A DNA stretch of 64,000 nucleotides from Carallia brachiata (GCA_021464245.1 JADCRB010000010.1:2126735-2190734); one strand, 5' to 3'. Shown: positions 23,601-37,215, counted from the stretch's first letter. The notes: generated by a model not told the origin, from the letters alone. Numbers and translations: made by a program.

Positions 23601-26600
23601 TTGACCATAGGCCTCTGTTTTGACGTTGTATCTGAAATTGATATTTCATCAATGCCTTGCCCTTCTGGAGGACCCTGTTAAGTTTAAATTTAGAAGTTCA
23701 TTTGCATTTTTGTAAATTTAGATGGTTTTTCTTTTGAACAAGTGACCGTGCATGGGTTCTAGCAACATGAGGGCCACTCGGCATATATTATAATGCATCA
23801 TTGTGCATTTGTTTGCTATAATTTTAGCTTTTGAGAGTGGTATTCTATCTTCCAATTGATCCTGCAATAGGAGGCACTTATGGATGAATATTTGTTAAGA
23901 TCAAAGCTATAAATAATCAAGATACATATTCAAACAACGACCACAGGCTTATAGAAAGCACAAAACTGGGGAGCTGATATGCTTTAGTTGGTTTAGTTTT
24001 CAGATTCCTGAGACACTGTCTGCCTGATATTCTTTCTTGGTTTAGACACCTATTTGTTCAAAATCCCCTATTCAAGTGATCTGTGAATCATTATGGATGA
24101 CTTATCTGTATTTTCACTAATTTTATTTGCAATAGGAAAACACACCTGTAGTTAGCAAGCAAGGGACTCAGCAAGATGGGCCTGTTGCAGCAACTCCAGT
24201 AACAGAAAGTGACTTGAAAGTGACTGTTGAAAAAGAACTTGTATCCCAGGCTGAGGAAGAGGACATGGAGGCCCTTCTTGGCACGTATGTGTTTCCTTGC
24301 CTAATCTGATTTTTGCTCAGTCATAATTAGTACCTTTAGTTAAACAATACAATTGTGTGTATGTGTTGATATAAACTTTTAATAAATAGGGAGATCAAAC
24401 ATGATCTTCATTCTTTCATTCATATTCTTGTTTGTTGATTGAGTTGGCTTGAGTAAGCACTTGTCATCTGCCTGGGTAATGCTTTCCAAAGTTTTGAAGG
24501 GAGTCTATCCATTATTCCTTGTGTCCCGCAATGGTTGAATTTTAGGTGCTATCGGCCTAAATTTTTTCACAATAAATTCAACTTCATTCACTCATGTTTA
24601 TTGGAAGTGCATTTTCTTATCTTATGACCATCTTTTAGTTCCTGCTGGTTATATAAAAAGGCATTCTTGTTGATCGATTTGATTTGAGTTGGTAGTCTAC
24701 TAGTAATGTCCTTTTCATTCCCATTTTTCTGGTGTATTTGGAAGACTTTTTCTTATTTTACCTTTTCTGGACTCAGACGCACATGATGTAAGACTGAAAT
24801 GGTGATGCTCTTCATTAGTTGCCTCTTTTCCATGTTAAATATTTGAATCAACCGTAAAAGAGTTCTGAAATTTTTTATTACACAATGGTATGCAGTTATG
24901 TCATGGGCATTGGGGAAGCGGAGGCATTCTCCGAAAGGATGAAGCGAGAACTTCTTGCCCTTGAAGCAGCAAATGTGCATGCCATTTTGGAAAGTGAACC
25001 TTTGATAGAAGAGGTGTTTCCTTTTAACTGTTGATTATTTATGTGAATGAGATTAATCTTTCCTTGATTGATATGCCACTGCAATTTGTAAAATCTGATC
25101 TCTGCTTTGAAGATGGAGCTTTTCCTCAGTCGCATGTGTTTCTTTTTTTTTTTTTTTCTCTTCTTCTCTTTTAACAACCTCTGAGCACGTCTTAGAGAAG
25201 ATCAAGTGGACATGCCCAGGCATGGAAGCAACTAGGTGGATGGTGATGCTCAATGCCAATGCTTATTGTCATTGCTTCTTATTTGAGGTTTTGTCTTCTG
25301 GACTTTCAGGTGCTGCAAGGACTTGAGGCTGCAACAAATTGCGTTGATGACATGGATGAATGGCTGGGAATTTTCAACGTTAAATTGAGACATATGAGAG
25401 AAGACATAGAATCGGTAACGAAATGTTTACAAAAAATTGTGCTAATCTTGGGATTTTGTGCTTTGTGGAATGTGCTTCTTTTGTCCTTTTAGGGGAATAT
25501 TGTCTTGTTTTAACAATTAATCAGGTAGTTACATTTCCTATAGTGCCATGAATAAAGGCATTATTTTTACATAAATTCTTTCAAACATGAATTCAAATGG
25601 GGAAAAATGGTTTCCCTATGGTTTGTGAAAAGTTACGTGCGCTTGAACTTATTATCCAAAGACACATGAACCAAAAAGCAGTAATGAATGAGGGGCTGCG
25701 TTTAGAAACTAATTGTGCGTCAACCTTTTGGTATGAACCAGCCATTGTCAGGATTCAAGTTTCAAACCTGTGTTATTGTGTTTCAAGGCTGGATGTTGAA
25801 CACAATTTAAGAAATGGTCCCTGAAGAAACAAATAAATGCAGAAAAAGAAAAAGAACTAGATGTACACATAGAACTGCTAATGCAATGAATTTCTTGTCA
25901 GTTAGAATCGACCCTTAATTAGATAATTGAGAATAATGCACTCTATATCCTGAGCTGAGATGGTTTTTAAGAACTACTTAGTTGCTACCCAACAACGACA
26001 TGCTTTATTTATTATTTTTTGTTTTTGCTCTTGCTGTTGTTGTGTTTGGGGACCAGGGGGGGTGTTCATTACAGTATAATGTGCAATGTTTTATATAGGG
26101 AGGGAGCTATGGGCAGCAAGTTCTAGGTGTGCCAAGTCTGTCTTTGAATCATACCTTTCAATTAAAATGTTAATTTTGTGTTTCAAATAAAAGAGTGTCT
26201 CAGTACACAAGGCTCCCGCACTGTGAGGTTCAGGGAAATGTCAGATCCACACAGCCTTACTCTTGTTTTTCCGAAGAGGCTGTTTCCGACACTTGAACTT
26301 GTGACCTTTTGGTCGAAATGGAGTAACCTTACCGTTACATCAAGGCTCACCCTACCATTTTCATTTAATTAGAGTACCTGATGTCTTATGTTTTTGTTGG
26401 ATAATATCTTCCCCTGTGATATTCAGATAGAGACCCGCAACAACAAGTTGGAGATGCAGTCTGTAAATAACAGAGCACTCATTGAAGAACTTGACAAGCT
26501 TCTTGAACGACTGCGTGTCCCTTCGGAAGTATGTGTGTAGTGACTTTTGTGCTAACTTTTTTTTATTTACTTGGGGCAATGTATTTATGCCTTATCATCT

Positions 26601-29600
26601 TCTAACAATGTTCTGTTTGTAGCATGCAGCATGTCTAACGGGAGGTTCATTTGATGAAGCACGCATGCTTCGAAATGTTGAAGCATGTGAATGGCTAACT
26701 GATGCTTTACGTGGCCTTGAAGTACCTAATTTGGATCTTTGCTATGCAAACATGCGTGCAGTATGACTTTTCCCTTTTTCCTGTCAGTTCTCTGCCAGTT
26801 TAATTATAAAACAGATTGTTGAAAAGATTAAGTGAGCAATTGATTGAGCATCTATGCTCACATTGCTGTAGTTGCTAAATAAATAATTTGCTTTTTATGT
26901 ATGAGTTCTGGACCGTGACTGTTAAACAAAAACTAGAAATCTCATTTCCATTGCAAATTTTTTTCTTGATTAGTCCTGAGTTTCGAGAATTGATGTCCTT
27001 GATGGTAGGTTACAAATGTTTTTGGTTAGTCAGAGCATATACTGAGCCATCTTCTCTAATGTAATGTTCTAATTCCTGACAGGTTAGAGAGAAGCGAGCG
27101 GAACTTGAAAAATTAAAAACTACATTTGTCAAAAGAGCTTCCGAGTTCTTGAGAAACTACTTTGCTAGCCTGGTGGATTTCATGATAAGTGACAAGAGTT
27201 ACTTTTCACAGGTATTGTTGTGTCATGCTTTTCTTAACATTGAGTTTTAACATTTATATTGGAACTGGATGTGTTCATTGCATGCTTGCATGCAACAGCG
27301 GGGACAGCTGAAGAGGCCTGATCATGCTGATTTAAGGTACAAATGCAGGACATATGCTCGTCTGCTTCAACATCTAAAGGTTGACTATCAGCATCTTGCC
27401 ATAGACCTTAAATTTTTGATTGCATTGTTTTTGTTTGTCTTACTTTTTTCTTTATAAACCTTTTACCTTTCATGTTTCCAGAGTCTTGATGAGAATTGTT
27501 GATTGGGTGCCTTGAGGAAAGCATACTGTAGCTCTCTTAACTTGCTTCTTCGCCGAGAGGTCAGGCAATAACTCTTTGCACTGAAAGAATTTCTGCCCTT
27601 CTTTACTTCATTTGGAGTGGATACTGCATTTTTTTATGATCATTTTTCAATAGATTTACTGCAGAAAAATGTTTCAGAGAGTTATGCCAGTTTTTACTGC
27701 TATGATTTTGAAAATTTCCCTTTCACAGGCTCGGGAGTTTGCTAATGAGCTTCGTGCTAGTACAAAAGCATCCAGAAATCCAACTGTCTGGCTTGAAGCT
27801 TCTACAGGTTCCAGTCAAAGTGCACATACTGCAGATACTGCAGCAGTTTCTGAGGCTTATGCCAAAATGCTGACAATATTTATCCCACTCCTTGTAGATG
27901 AGGTTATAGTTGTTTATTTATTTATATCAAGAACTTTTACTGTTATTAAGTATGTTCGTATAATTTATTCCAAGTTGGCCAAAACTGCAGAGTTCTTTTT
28001 TTGCACATTTCATGTGCTTTGAAGTTCCTGCACTTGTTCCTCCAGTAGGTCTTGTGAATGGGAGTAAAGGTGGAAGTTATCGTGATGGTGCCAATAAGGA
28101 GGACGATGATTTGGGTATTATGGATATTGATGATAATAACAGTAAAGCTGGTGAACTTTTTGACCTTCATTTAGTCCAACTCTTTTGTGCTTGTTGCAAT
28201 TTCATAAAAAAAAAAGGTTCTGTTTTGTAGGTAAAAATTCTGCGGAGTTGACAGCACTAAATGAATCTCTTCAAGATTTGCTTGATGGAATCCAAGTAAT
28301 ATGTGCATTATCTCTCTTATCAAGTCTTTGAAGTGTCTTTTACATATGAGAGTGCACTTTTCTAAGAGTTTCCATGAACACTGGGAGCATGGCTTTTGTT
28401 AATCATTGTAATCTTCCAAATCTATCAGGTAACTTAGAATTGAATACAGTTGACCACTGAAACGTAAGAGAAAGTTGTCTATCTGTGTTTTGGGGGCCAT
28501 CGATATATGCACACTCTCTTGATCATCTTTAACTTTTCTGGGTGTCTGTGCTGAACACCCAAGATTACTTCAAATCTCTTTGTTTTGACTTGAGAAAGGT
28601 CTTCTTTCAATTAATTTTTAGGAAGACTTTTGCGCTGTTGTTGATTGGGCCTACAAGATTGATCCTTTACGCTGTATATCAATGCATGGCATCACAGAGC
28701 GTTATCTCTCTGGTCAGAAAGCTGATGCTGCAGGCTTTGTGCGTCTCTTGCTTGGCGACCTGGAGTCAAGAATTTCTACGCAGTTCAGCCGTGTATGTTC
28801 TAGCTTAAGGAGAAAAAAAAAGAAAATGTTCGACCACACACATCCATTTGTTCCCTGAAGTACCTCATGCATTTCTTGTATGCATTGCAGTTTGTGGATG
28901 AAGCATGCCACCAGATTGAGAGAAATGAGCGTAATGTGCGGCAGATGGGGGTCTTATCATACATCCCAAGGTAATCTTATAGGAATGGGCAAACTGACCT
29001 GTTTCCCCATCAATGTTAAAACTTTGAAAGTCCCAAGGATGTGTCTTTAAGGAATTGATAGATTATTGATGAAATGTTGTGTGATCCAGAAGAACAGAAC
29101 GCTGAGCTGAAACCATAAATTAACAAGTTCTGAACTGTGGAATCAATATTTTTCGAAAACGTTTGTAATTTCTAGAATTGCCTTTTTGGTAATGTTTGCT
29201 ACAAATTATTTAAATTGTTTTGATGTTTTATTTTCTTCTGCTTTGACTCATGTTATAGTTGCATTGATTTAATTGGGGACATGTTGGAATACAGATAGTA
29301 ACAATTTGTCATCTGCCACACTGCAAGTGAATGTCTGGGCAAATGTGTGCCAATTAGTGTCATATTAAGGAAATATATTGCTCACACCAGCAAAGTTGGG
29401 AAGAAAAATATTTTCATACATTTAGAATTTACATCATACAAATATTGATTTTTGAGCAGTAATATCTTGTTGGTCCTGCACAGATTTGCAACTCTTGCGA
29501 CTCGTATGGAGCAGTATATCCAGGGACAATCCAGGGATCTAGTTGATCAGGCTTACACAAAATTTGTGAGTAGATCAGACTGTGTCTTGTGTGTTGTGTT

Positions 29601-32199
29601 TTTATGCCCATTTCTGTTACTTACTGCTACATTTTGAATGATGTGTGGCAGGTGAGCATCATGTTTGTGACTTTGGAGAAAATTGCACAAACCGAGCCAA
29701 AATATGCGGACATATTTCTTTTGGAGAACTATGCAGCATTTCAAAATAGGTGATATTTCTGTACAACTTATTTTGGCAGTTCTTTTTTCTTTTTTTTTTC
29801 TTTTTTTTTTTTTTTGTGCTTGTTGGTGGGGAGGAGGGGTGTGAGGGTTGGGAGCAGTTAGTTCGCTAAGCTTAACTGGAAGATGATTCTTTTATTTTAA
29901 ATTCGATTTTCATCTCTGTTGGTTTGATGCAGCTTATATGATGTTGCGAATATTGTCCCCACTTTAGCAAAATTTTATCACCAGGCGAGTGAAGCCTATG
30001 AGCAAGCTTGTACACGTCACATCAATATGATTATTTATTATGTAAGGAATCACGTCGTCCTTTTATTCTTTGTTCAATACATCATTATTCTTTAATGTTG
30101 TTATTGTTTGGTGAAACATATATTCTGATGGTGTTTGTCCTTGCAATATTTGCAATTTGCAGCAATTTGAGCGCCTTTTCCAGTTTGCTCGCAAGATTGA
30201 GGATTTGATGTACACAATAACACCAGAAGAGGTTGGTGCCTTTCCAATGCATCTGCAGTTGACAAGTTAAAGATTGGTTGTGTATCTTCCAAAATGTTAC
30301 TCTGCAGTTGTTTTAGGGCAGTTGTGATGGTTCATGTGTCATGCATGCTACTTCTTTTAGATATTTTGGTCAATTTGGTTAGCATACGAATTTGGTACCC
30401 TCTCTTTAAGGGATAATAGGAGTACAATAGGGCTTTATCGTGGAACAATGTTCAATGAAACAGATAAGCATCTCTGCTGCATTTTTTATTCTCCGTCATG
30501 CTCTCTTTAGGACACATGTTTCCTCTTTATCTTAAGTAGGTCGTATACACTTGTATGTTCCTATGCACATATCTTGGATACACTCATTCTATATATTGCT
30601 TCAGAGAAGTCAAAGCAATAGAACTATATTCTATTTGGTCCATTTACCAAGCAAGATTTCAGGTAAATGCAAGATCTTTTCAACATGCTGTATTTGACAA
30701 TTAAAATAATGGAGATAGAGGGCAGGCATTTTCTTTTCATATCATTTCCTGTTGGAATTTTGTTGCTCTGGCATTGGGACGAGGGGAGTAGGGCGACATC
30801 TGGATCATATAATCTCATTGCATTGATTAGAAAGCAGTTGATAATAATTAGGATACTGAAAATCATTTTATGTGGTGCCAGTAAAGAACCACGATAGGTT
30901 GTACTATAGTGGCAGTGCAAATATCTATTATCTTCCAGGTTGTTGACTCATCGAACTTATTGGCTTTGGTCATCTTTTTAGATCCCTTTTCAGCTTGGGT
31001 TGTCGAAGATGGATCTTCGGAAGATGTTAAAATCTAGTTTATCTGGGGTAATTCATCCCATGCTCACCCTCAAAATAGTGTTTTCATTGGTTTCAAACAA
31101 TTATGTTACAATTACTTGTTTTATCTACTACAGGTTGACAAGTCCATTAATGCAATGTATAAGAAACTACAGAAGAACTTGACTTCAGAGGAATTGTTAC
31201 CTTCTTTGTGGGAGAAATGCAAGGCAAGGTCCTTCTTAAGTCTTAGGGATTCCAATTGAAAGCTTTCTGAGCACTTAGTCATGCAGCTAATGTGGTGTCT
31301 GAGTGTTACAAATTATTTTGCTCCCATGTTCATCAAACAATCTACCTGGCATAAGTGTGGTATGTAGATAAGCATTATGGGTAAAGTTGAGGAGAGAACC
31401 TACAAAGACTCACGAGATACCATCAGCTTGCACAATATTTTAAATACTAAAATTCTTGATGATAAGAAGAAAAGGGGGGGGGGGGAAGGATTTAGAATCA
31501 CGGTATGTCCAATAATTGTGGAGGCCCTATTGTGATATATTCCCAGTCTAGGATTTTCTTTTTGTACTCGATTTAGGTAATTTGTTCCTTCATGTTGTCG
31601 TTTTCTATTGGTTTTCATTTATTTATTATTTTTTTTTTTTCATTTTGCCGCTTTGTGTGCTGCTTATATGATTAATCACTCTCGTTCTTTCTGGTCATTT
31701 ATGCTCTGTGCAACCAAAGAACAAAACAAAAGGGTAATCCCAGTAGAAGTTTAGAAGCTTCAATGTATGTATGTTTAATTGACCGACCATGAACAAAAAA
31801 TAACTGGAAGATACATGGTGGCTACGAAGTCAGAACGTTGGTTTGAGATAAGCGTTATGATATTTGGAGCCCATTATTCATATCAAGATGAGCTTTTTTG
31901 CCTGTTTTCATGAAGAATAGAGTGGATGATTTTGCTTGTTGCATTGGTATGTGCTTGTGGAAAGCTCTATGTTCTGAAGTTTTCTTCTTTCAAGTTCAAT
32001 TGGTTTCCTTTGGTAATTTCCTGTGGACCATCTATAGAGCCAAAAATGTCTTACTGGTGATTTACATTACTTCTCCTTAATGTTACAGAAGGAATTTTTG
32101 GACAAGTATGAAAGTTTTGCACAATTGGTTGCCAAGATATATCCCAATGAGACGATCCCGTCAGTGGCAGAAATGAGAGATCTTCTGGCTTCCATGTAG
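20646..32199 (+). CDS. SEC3A: Exocyst complex component SEC3 (SEC3A type), 25 exons, one in-frame stop
   Basis: Subunit of the exocyst, which tethers secretory vesicles to the plasma membrane. Coding exons: 20646-20820, 21847-21917, 22380-22460, 22642-22709, 22867-22969, 24136-24284, 24896-25013, 25310-25414, 26427-26528, 26623-26760, 27083-27211, 27299-27379, 27482-27559, 27729-27902, 27991-28150, 28231-28295, 28622-28792, 28891-28970, 29484-29565, 29652-29749, 29933-30041, 30163-30231, 30982-31047, 31134-31223, 32089-32199. They total 2673 nt, 890 codons plus stop, close to the 887 residues I recall for Arabidopsis SEC3A, and all phases join. The N-terminal part ([15 protein letters not shown], about residues 1-165) corresponds to the PIP2-binding PH-like region; the rest is coiled coil and the Sec3 C-terminal fold ([35 protein letters not shown]). 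An extra TGA at 27500-27502 interrupts codon 447. The last intron has a GC donor. Family identity is certain; whether the allele works is not. Confidence 0.95.
27500..27502 (+). other. In-frame TGA in SEC3 exon 13
   Basis: Exon 13 reads [18 protein letters not shown]3 proteins read S-L-D-K-N-C-L-G-x-L-R-K-A-Y without the extra codon, so this is a three-base insertion rather than a substitution. The frame after it is intact to the normal stop. The exon is 78 nt with phase 0 at both ends, so skipping it would keep the frame. Confidence 0.85.
31224..32088 (+). other. GC-AG intron in SEC3
   Basis: The exon end TGCAAG is followed by GCAAGG, and the next exon begins AAGGAATTT after TTACAG. Only this join gives the conserved C-K-K-E-F-L-D-K-Y; the nearest GT donor, five bases later, would shift the frame. 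AAG|GCAAGG is the strong consensus expected of GC donors. Confidence 0.8.
31474..31485 (+). repeat. Homopolymer of 12 G inside a SEC3 intron
   Basis: A pure G run in an AT-rich intron. Long G runs are rare in plants and prone to length error. Confidence 0.9.
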
Positions 32200-34142
32200 A
32201 CATTGTAGAGAGCGTCTTTTTATTGGTTTTAGTAGTTTTTATAGAGTTGTATCGATTTGCTGTAAGTATTACTTTTTGTTTATTTTGAAAAATTTTCCCC
32301 TTTTTGATTCATGGATAAAAGATACCATTTGAATGAAATTAGTTCCTAAAAGGACAAACAAGCATACGATTTGATAACATTGTTCCTCTTTTGCGTGGCA
32401 AATGTTCTTTTTTAAAAAACTAAACCTATTTAATCCAAGTTTCCTCAAATTCTGGGGTTTTTCGGTAAAAAGAAATTCTTAGCCATTGTCATGACCTCGA
32501 TTATTTGATGGTTGCCGCCCCATTTTATTGCATCTGACAGGTTACGGCCCCTGCTATAAAAACACCACAATCAAGGACATCAACAGTTTCGGACTTGGAT
32601 TAATTAGAAAGTTTCAAGTCTTATTTGCTATATTGATGTAGAATTGACTTAGGTTATTTGGAAAACATTTTGAACTACAGAATTTTCTTCTGAGAAAATC
32701 CTGAACTGGTTGTGTTATGAAGAGTGAAGAAGAAAAGACGGAAAAAAGTATGATGAATGGGATCAGAGTGATAACGCCAGTTTCTAACCCGGGACTCGCT
32801 AGCCGCAATTATTCGTTGCCAAGTACATGATATCGACCTGAGTACACAAATGTTAAGCCTGCGTGACTGAATGATGACTGCATATTAAATACTCTTCTCT
32901 TTGCCCAACTATTAGTTCTTTCGACAATTCTATCCACCAAAGGGTTACGTTCTTGCTCTGAGAGCTCCGGAGATACAAGGGACACACCCGGGTCAAATTT
33001 TGCCATACTCGAGTTTGGCTTGTTTAATAAACAGTTCCAAATGTAGGCTTGGTGTCAATGTTGTTTATTAATGAACCAAATTTTAGTTGAAACTGCTGAA
33101 ACGAAGCCGAGTTTTTGAGAATTTAAACGAACAACTTATTTAATTTCATAATATTAACAAGATAATTAAAATTATAAAATTTTATTGTTATACATGAAAT
33201 AAAAACGAGAATAATATTTTACTTTAATAAAATAAACCAATTAAAAAGAAATATTTGACCTTCGTGTATTAATGCACATATATGGAACATATAATTTTGA
33301 AAATGAGCTTAACAAAAAATTTCTTTTATGACATAATAAATAATTTTTTAATCACTACATAGACAAAATTCTGAACAAATTGTTTATAAAGACTAAAGAG
33401 TCGGGTCTGTCCTTATTTATGGTTGATTTGTTTATTAAACAAGTTTTAAAATGAGCTTTGAATGTAACTCATTTATATAAATGAATAAGTTTATGCGAGT
33501 TCTTATCGAATTGAGCCAGTGAACTCGAACGAATTTGATCATTTACAGCCCTACTAGACCTTTGCGTTGACAGTTTCCAAACAACTATATGTGATATCAC
33601 TGTTATGTACCAATAAAAAAAAAAAAATTGTATGTGATTATTTGTAGTGTCTGCCAAATAAAGGGTAATAGAGCCTCATGTTCCCTTTTTTCACAATTAA
33701 CATCAAGTTATTCAAAAAAGGAAAGAATAGTACATGAGTGATTTCCTTGCTTTTTTAGGACGCAAATTTATATATTAATTACACTATTTGTTATTGTCTA
33801 TTTTTAGTGTTTTAGTATATAATTATAATTAATAATAAAAAATACACATTTATATCCAATAATAATTATAATATAATATATATTTAGGTTTGAAATATAT
33901 CAAATTAATGGCACCCGTGTCAAGAAAACTCTTATTTTATAAGTAGGGTTTCATAATTCGATAACACGTACGAAACGAGTCAAACAAAAGGGGATCCTTT
34001 GTCCGGCCTAAAGAAAGAGCTGCTGATAAACGTAAAAGCACAAAATGTGATTATCATTTGTCCACTATTTCTACTATAGACAGACAAAAAAAAAAAAAAA
34101 GACAAGAAAAGGACTTGTGACATCTTTTTCTTTTAGCGTTGG
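32200..34142. other. SEC3 3' region and intergenic spacer
   Basis: The first 100-200 bases are probably the SEC3 3' UTR. From about 33010 to 33560 is an AT-rich block with CTCGAGTTTGGCTTG near its left end and a right end reading GTGAACTCGAACG then TTTACAGCCC, the look of a non-autonomous DNA element, but its borders cannot be fixed. Two adjoining minus-strand frames (32614-33006) are open but resemble nothing I know. Confidence 0.4.
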
Positions 34143-35726
34143 CTACCTATCTTCCACTATGCCACTGCCACCAACAGAAAGCCGAGAGAGAAGGAATGTA
34201 CTAGCCGAGCAAACGAGCACAGCCCCCGCAAAACAGGCGAGATCCAAACCAGTAACTAAAGGTATATCCTTGAATTTCTCTATAAGTCCCACTTGAAGTA
34301 TCATCATGACCGCGTGCCCGATCTTAGATTTTGCTTTTGGAATTGATTCCATTTCGACCCATGTGGGAAGCGACTGAAATAGGCACCAGAAATCATTGAA
34401 AACGATTAGCCAATGCATCAAGCATCTAGTGTGGAATTGGAAACATATTCTTATTAATTTATTTGGATGGTATAAAATTATGTGTGTTAAATTTTCCAAA
34501 CATTACAAATAAAAATAACAAGTGCCTATAATTTAAACACTCACACTCACCTCTAGATAGAAGAGCCCGAAGAAGTTTGACCGAGACAGCCATGGCCTTT
34601 CATCTTTCGAATTCTTTAATCCAACAAACATGACATAAAGGCCAACCCCAAAAATAAGCATGGCAGTTCCCACTAAGAACATGTCTGCATAAGAATTTAA
34701 CGCATCATTTGTGAATATTAGAACCATATGCATGCAAAATTATGGTATAAATTTTAAGATATTCGATGCAAGATAATGTACTGTACCTATGGCTTCTATT
34801 AGCAGCTTTATTATGTGTGCTTTATCTAAACTTTGGGACAATGCACTGAAATATTGGAGATAAGACTCCCCAATGAGAAAGCAACCCTGCAAGATCGCAT
34901 GGAACACAGCTAATTTTTACCACAGATTCCTATAGAGGATGGCAAAAAATAATAGCAATACAGCTGACATTTTCCCCTTATTTCTTTCAAAATGTTACCT
35001 CTACGAAACATAATATTGAACCAAGCAAGGATCCCGCTACGCCAAATAATGTGAAGAATCGGCAATCTATTATAGCCTGCAAAAAGGTTCATAAAGTGGG
35101 CCGTGAATGCAAATTTGTGATCAACTCATGAAAGTTAACTAGTATAAAAATGTTAATAGGGAGATATTACCAAAAAAAAAAATTATGATAAATAAATTTA
35201 TAATTTTACATCATATATTAAATAAAGTCTATATAAAATAAAAATGATAAAGTAAATTTATCTGATATAAAATTATGAGTATTTATACTTACATTAAAAA
35301 ATAATAAAAAAAGCAAGTAAAAAAAATAAAAAAGGGTGAAAATTATTTTGTAAATTATAAGAAGATGAAGCAAAAGCAACACACTGTCTGAATAAACATT
35401 TGGGTCTGAAACTTCCATGGCTTTCTTTTCACAGTTGGCTTCAAAATCTTAAGCAAAGCGGTGACGACTTCTGCGAGCAAAGAAGGAATATCTCGATCAA
35501 CTGCTGGCTTTGCGGCGATCATCAAGCTGTCCGAGGTAGCCGCCGATGCCTTCAAAGCCACGGAAGACATTTTCCTCTTATCGCCATTCCCAGAAGCTAT
35601 CTCCTCTCCATCCAACCCGACCTTGTTGCTTATGCATTTCACTGTAGAAGCAGAGGAAGCATTTGTTGTAGGAGGAAGAAGGCGACGCAGTGTGCGAGAT
35701 GAACGTAATAGCCTTGCGGTCTCCAT
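34143..35726 (-). CDS. UPF0114 (YqhA-like) membrane protein, plastid-type N-terminus
   Basis: Five exons on the minus strand: 35385-35726, 34999-35076, 34787-34886, 34551-34684 and 34143-34373. They sum to 885 nt, 294 residues plus stop, with all phases matching and normal GT-AG introns. The first about 90 residues are rich in Arg, Ser, Thr and Ala (METARLLRSSRTLRRLLPPT), as in an organelle transit peptide. The conserved membrane region follows: RFFTLFGVAGSLLGSILCF, then MFLVGTAMLIFGVGLYVMFV, and near the end a GLDLACFAGAVLVCS segment. The last exon has the family motif WVEMESIPKAKSKIGHAVMM. UPF0114 proteins are small multi-helix membrane proteins of unknown function in bacteria and plants; Arabidopsis has homologues of this type. 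The gene is intact and runs tail-to-tail with SEC3. Confidence 0.9.
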
Positions 35727-35797
35727 TGTTCTTGGTTGGGTTGGTGCTTTGGTTACAAAATTTCCGAACTTTGGTTTGGAGATGGTGGTTGTGCCTT

Positions 35798-35805
35798 TTT
35801 ATATA
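35798..35805 (-). promoter_or_regulatory. TATA box of the UPF0114 gene
   Basis: TATATAAA on the minus strand, about 72 bp upstream of the start codon. This predicts a short leader of about 40 bases. Confidence 0.6.
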
Positions 35806-36984
35806 ACAAATTACGACCCAAAATAAAGTAAATATGACATCATTGTAATTGGGTTCTAATTAAATTTTTATTTTAATTGAATTTTTGATAAATTTTATAA
35901 TTCTATAACAGCATTCATACGTTAAATTTACACAATGCACACGATGTGTAAACGAGGAAGATTCGAGGCATATTATTAGTAGGTAGCTTTTAGTGTCGCT
36001 ACATGGGGTTTGCCGGCTCGACTTTTTCTCTTTTTCTTGGAGTACAATTGAGCATGTGTTTTCAATTCGTTCAAATCAAAATGTTTACTGCGCAGCGGTG
36101 TGTTTATTTGGCTGCGTGTGGGGCCAAATGAGTTGTAGCCCGAACACGTGTCAGGTCATAATTTTTTTGACGTAAGGGTGGGAAGTCGGATTTTTTTTTT
36201 TTTTTTCCTTCACAGCGTGTTTGCCTGGTTTTCTTTTGGATCGTTGGTTGATGGGCTTGGAACTTTGGAATTGGAAGCATCTGATTTTGTTGGCTTTCGC
36301 AGCCGTTTTGTAATTTCTACGTTCGTTCCCATGGAAGATGGAATATTGGAATAGTACTAGAGGTGTGCTCCGTAGAGGAACTTTAGTCTGCCCACGTGAC
36401 ATACCAAGATCTACTATAAGCATAAAAGATTGCAAATGGAAGCTGAACAAGCATTTGTTAGTGTGCTACCAATCCAATCTCCGAATCTCTAGTATATTTT
36501 TTAAAAATATTAAGTAATAAAATTTAAATAGTAATAAATTAATAATAAAGTGATATATATTATTAAATAATTAAAATTTTTAAGAAATAAATAAATTATT
36601 AAATATCTATTGAATAAACTATATAATTATTTAAAATTAAATTATAGTAAAATTTTAATATTGAATGCACGTCAATTTATGGGGAAAGACTTTAATTTGG
36701 CTTTTTCCAGTATTGATTGTGTAATTTTATTAGGTTCAAAACAAACTACACGCATTTCTGGGTGGATCCACCGTCTAATGCAAAGAACGGTACCGACTGC
36801 CTACAAAATTGACAGGCCCTCCCTGTTGATTGAGATATTTTCTCCCCTTTTTGTTTTGGCCGTCCCTCCCATGCGTTTAACCTCAGTATGTCGACAGTTT
36901 TGTTTTGTTTTTTTCTTTTTTTTTTTTAATTTTGTCACGTGCGATGTGAATATATTGTCATTTGAATAAATGATTATACCAATA

Positions 36985-37215
36985 AAAAAAAAATTTAGCA
37001 GACAAAAAAATTTTTTTATTTATTGCGTTTACACATTTTTTTGTGTAATTATGATTATTTTTTGCAACCACAATAATAAAAAATGATACAAAAAATATTA
37101 TTATTTTTTCTTTTCATATTTTTTCTTTGTGTTTTTATAAAAACTACTCATGATTACACAAAAAAACACGTGTGAACACATTAAAAAAAATTTATTTGCC
37201 CATGTAGGGAAAATT
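36985..37215. repeat. Foldback (inverted-repeat) element, about 230 bp
   Basis: The left arm (AAAATTTTTTTATTTATTGC, then TTTTTTTGTGTAATTATGAT) matches the reverse complement of the right arm (AAATTTTTTTTAATGTGTTC, then TTTTTTTGTGTAATCATGAG). The whole block can fold on itself. It has no coding capacity and is probably a MITE-like element. Confidence 0.6.

Noticed and set aside
32614..33006. Two adjoining minus-strand open frames as a gene
   Set aside because: Separated by a stop, not recognisable, and without supporting splice structure or composition.
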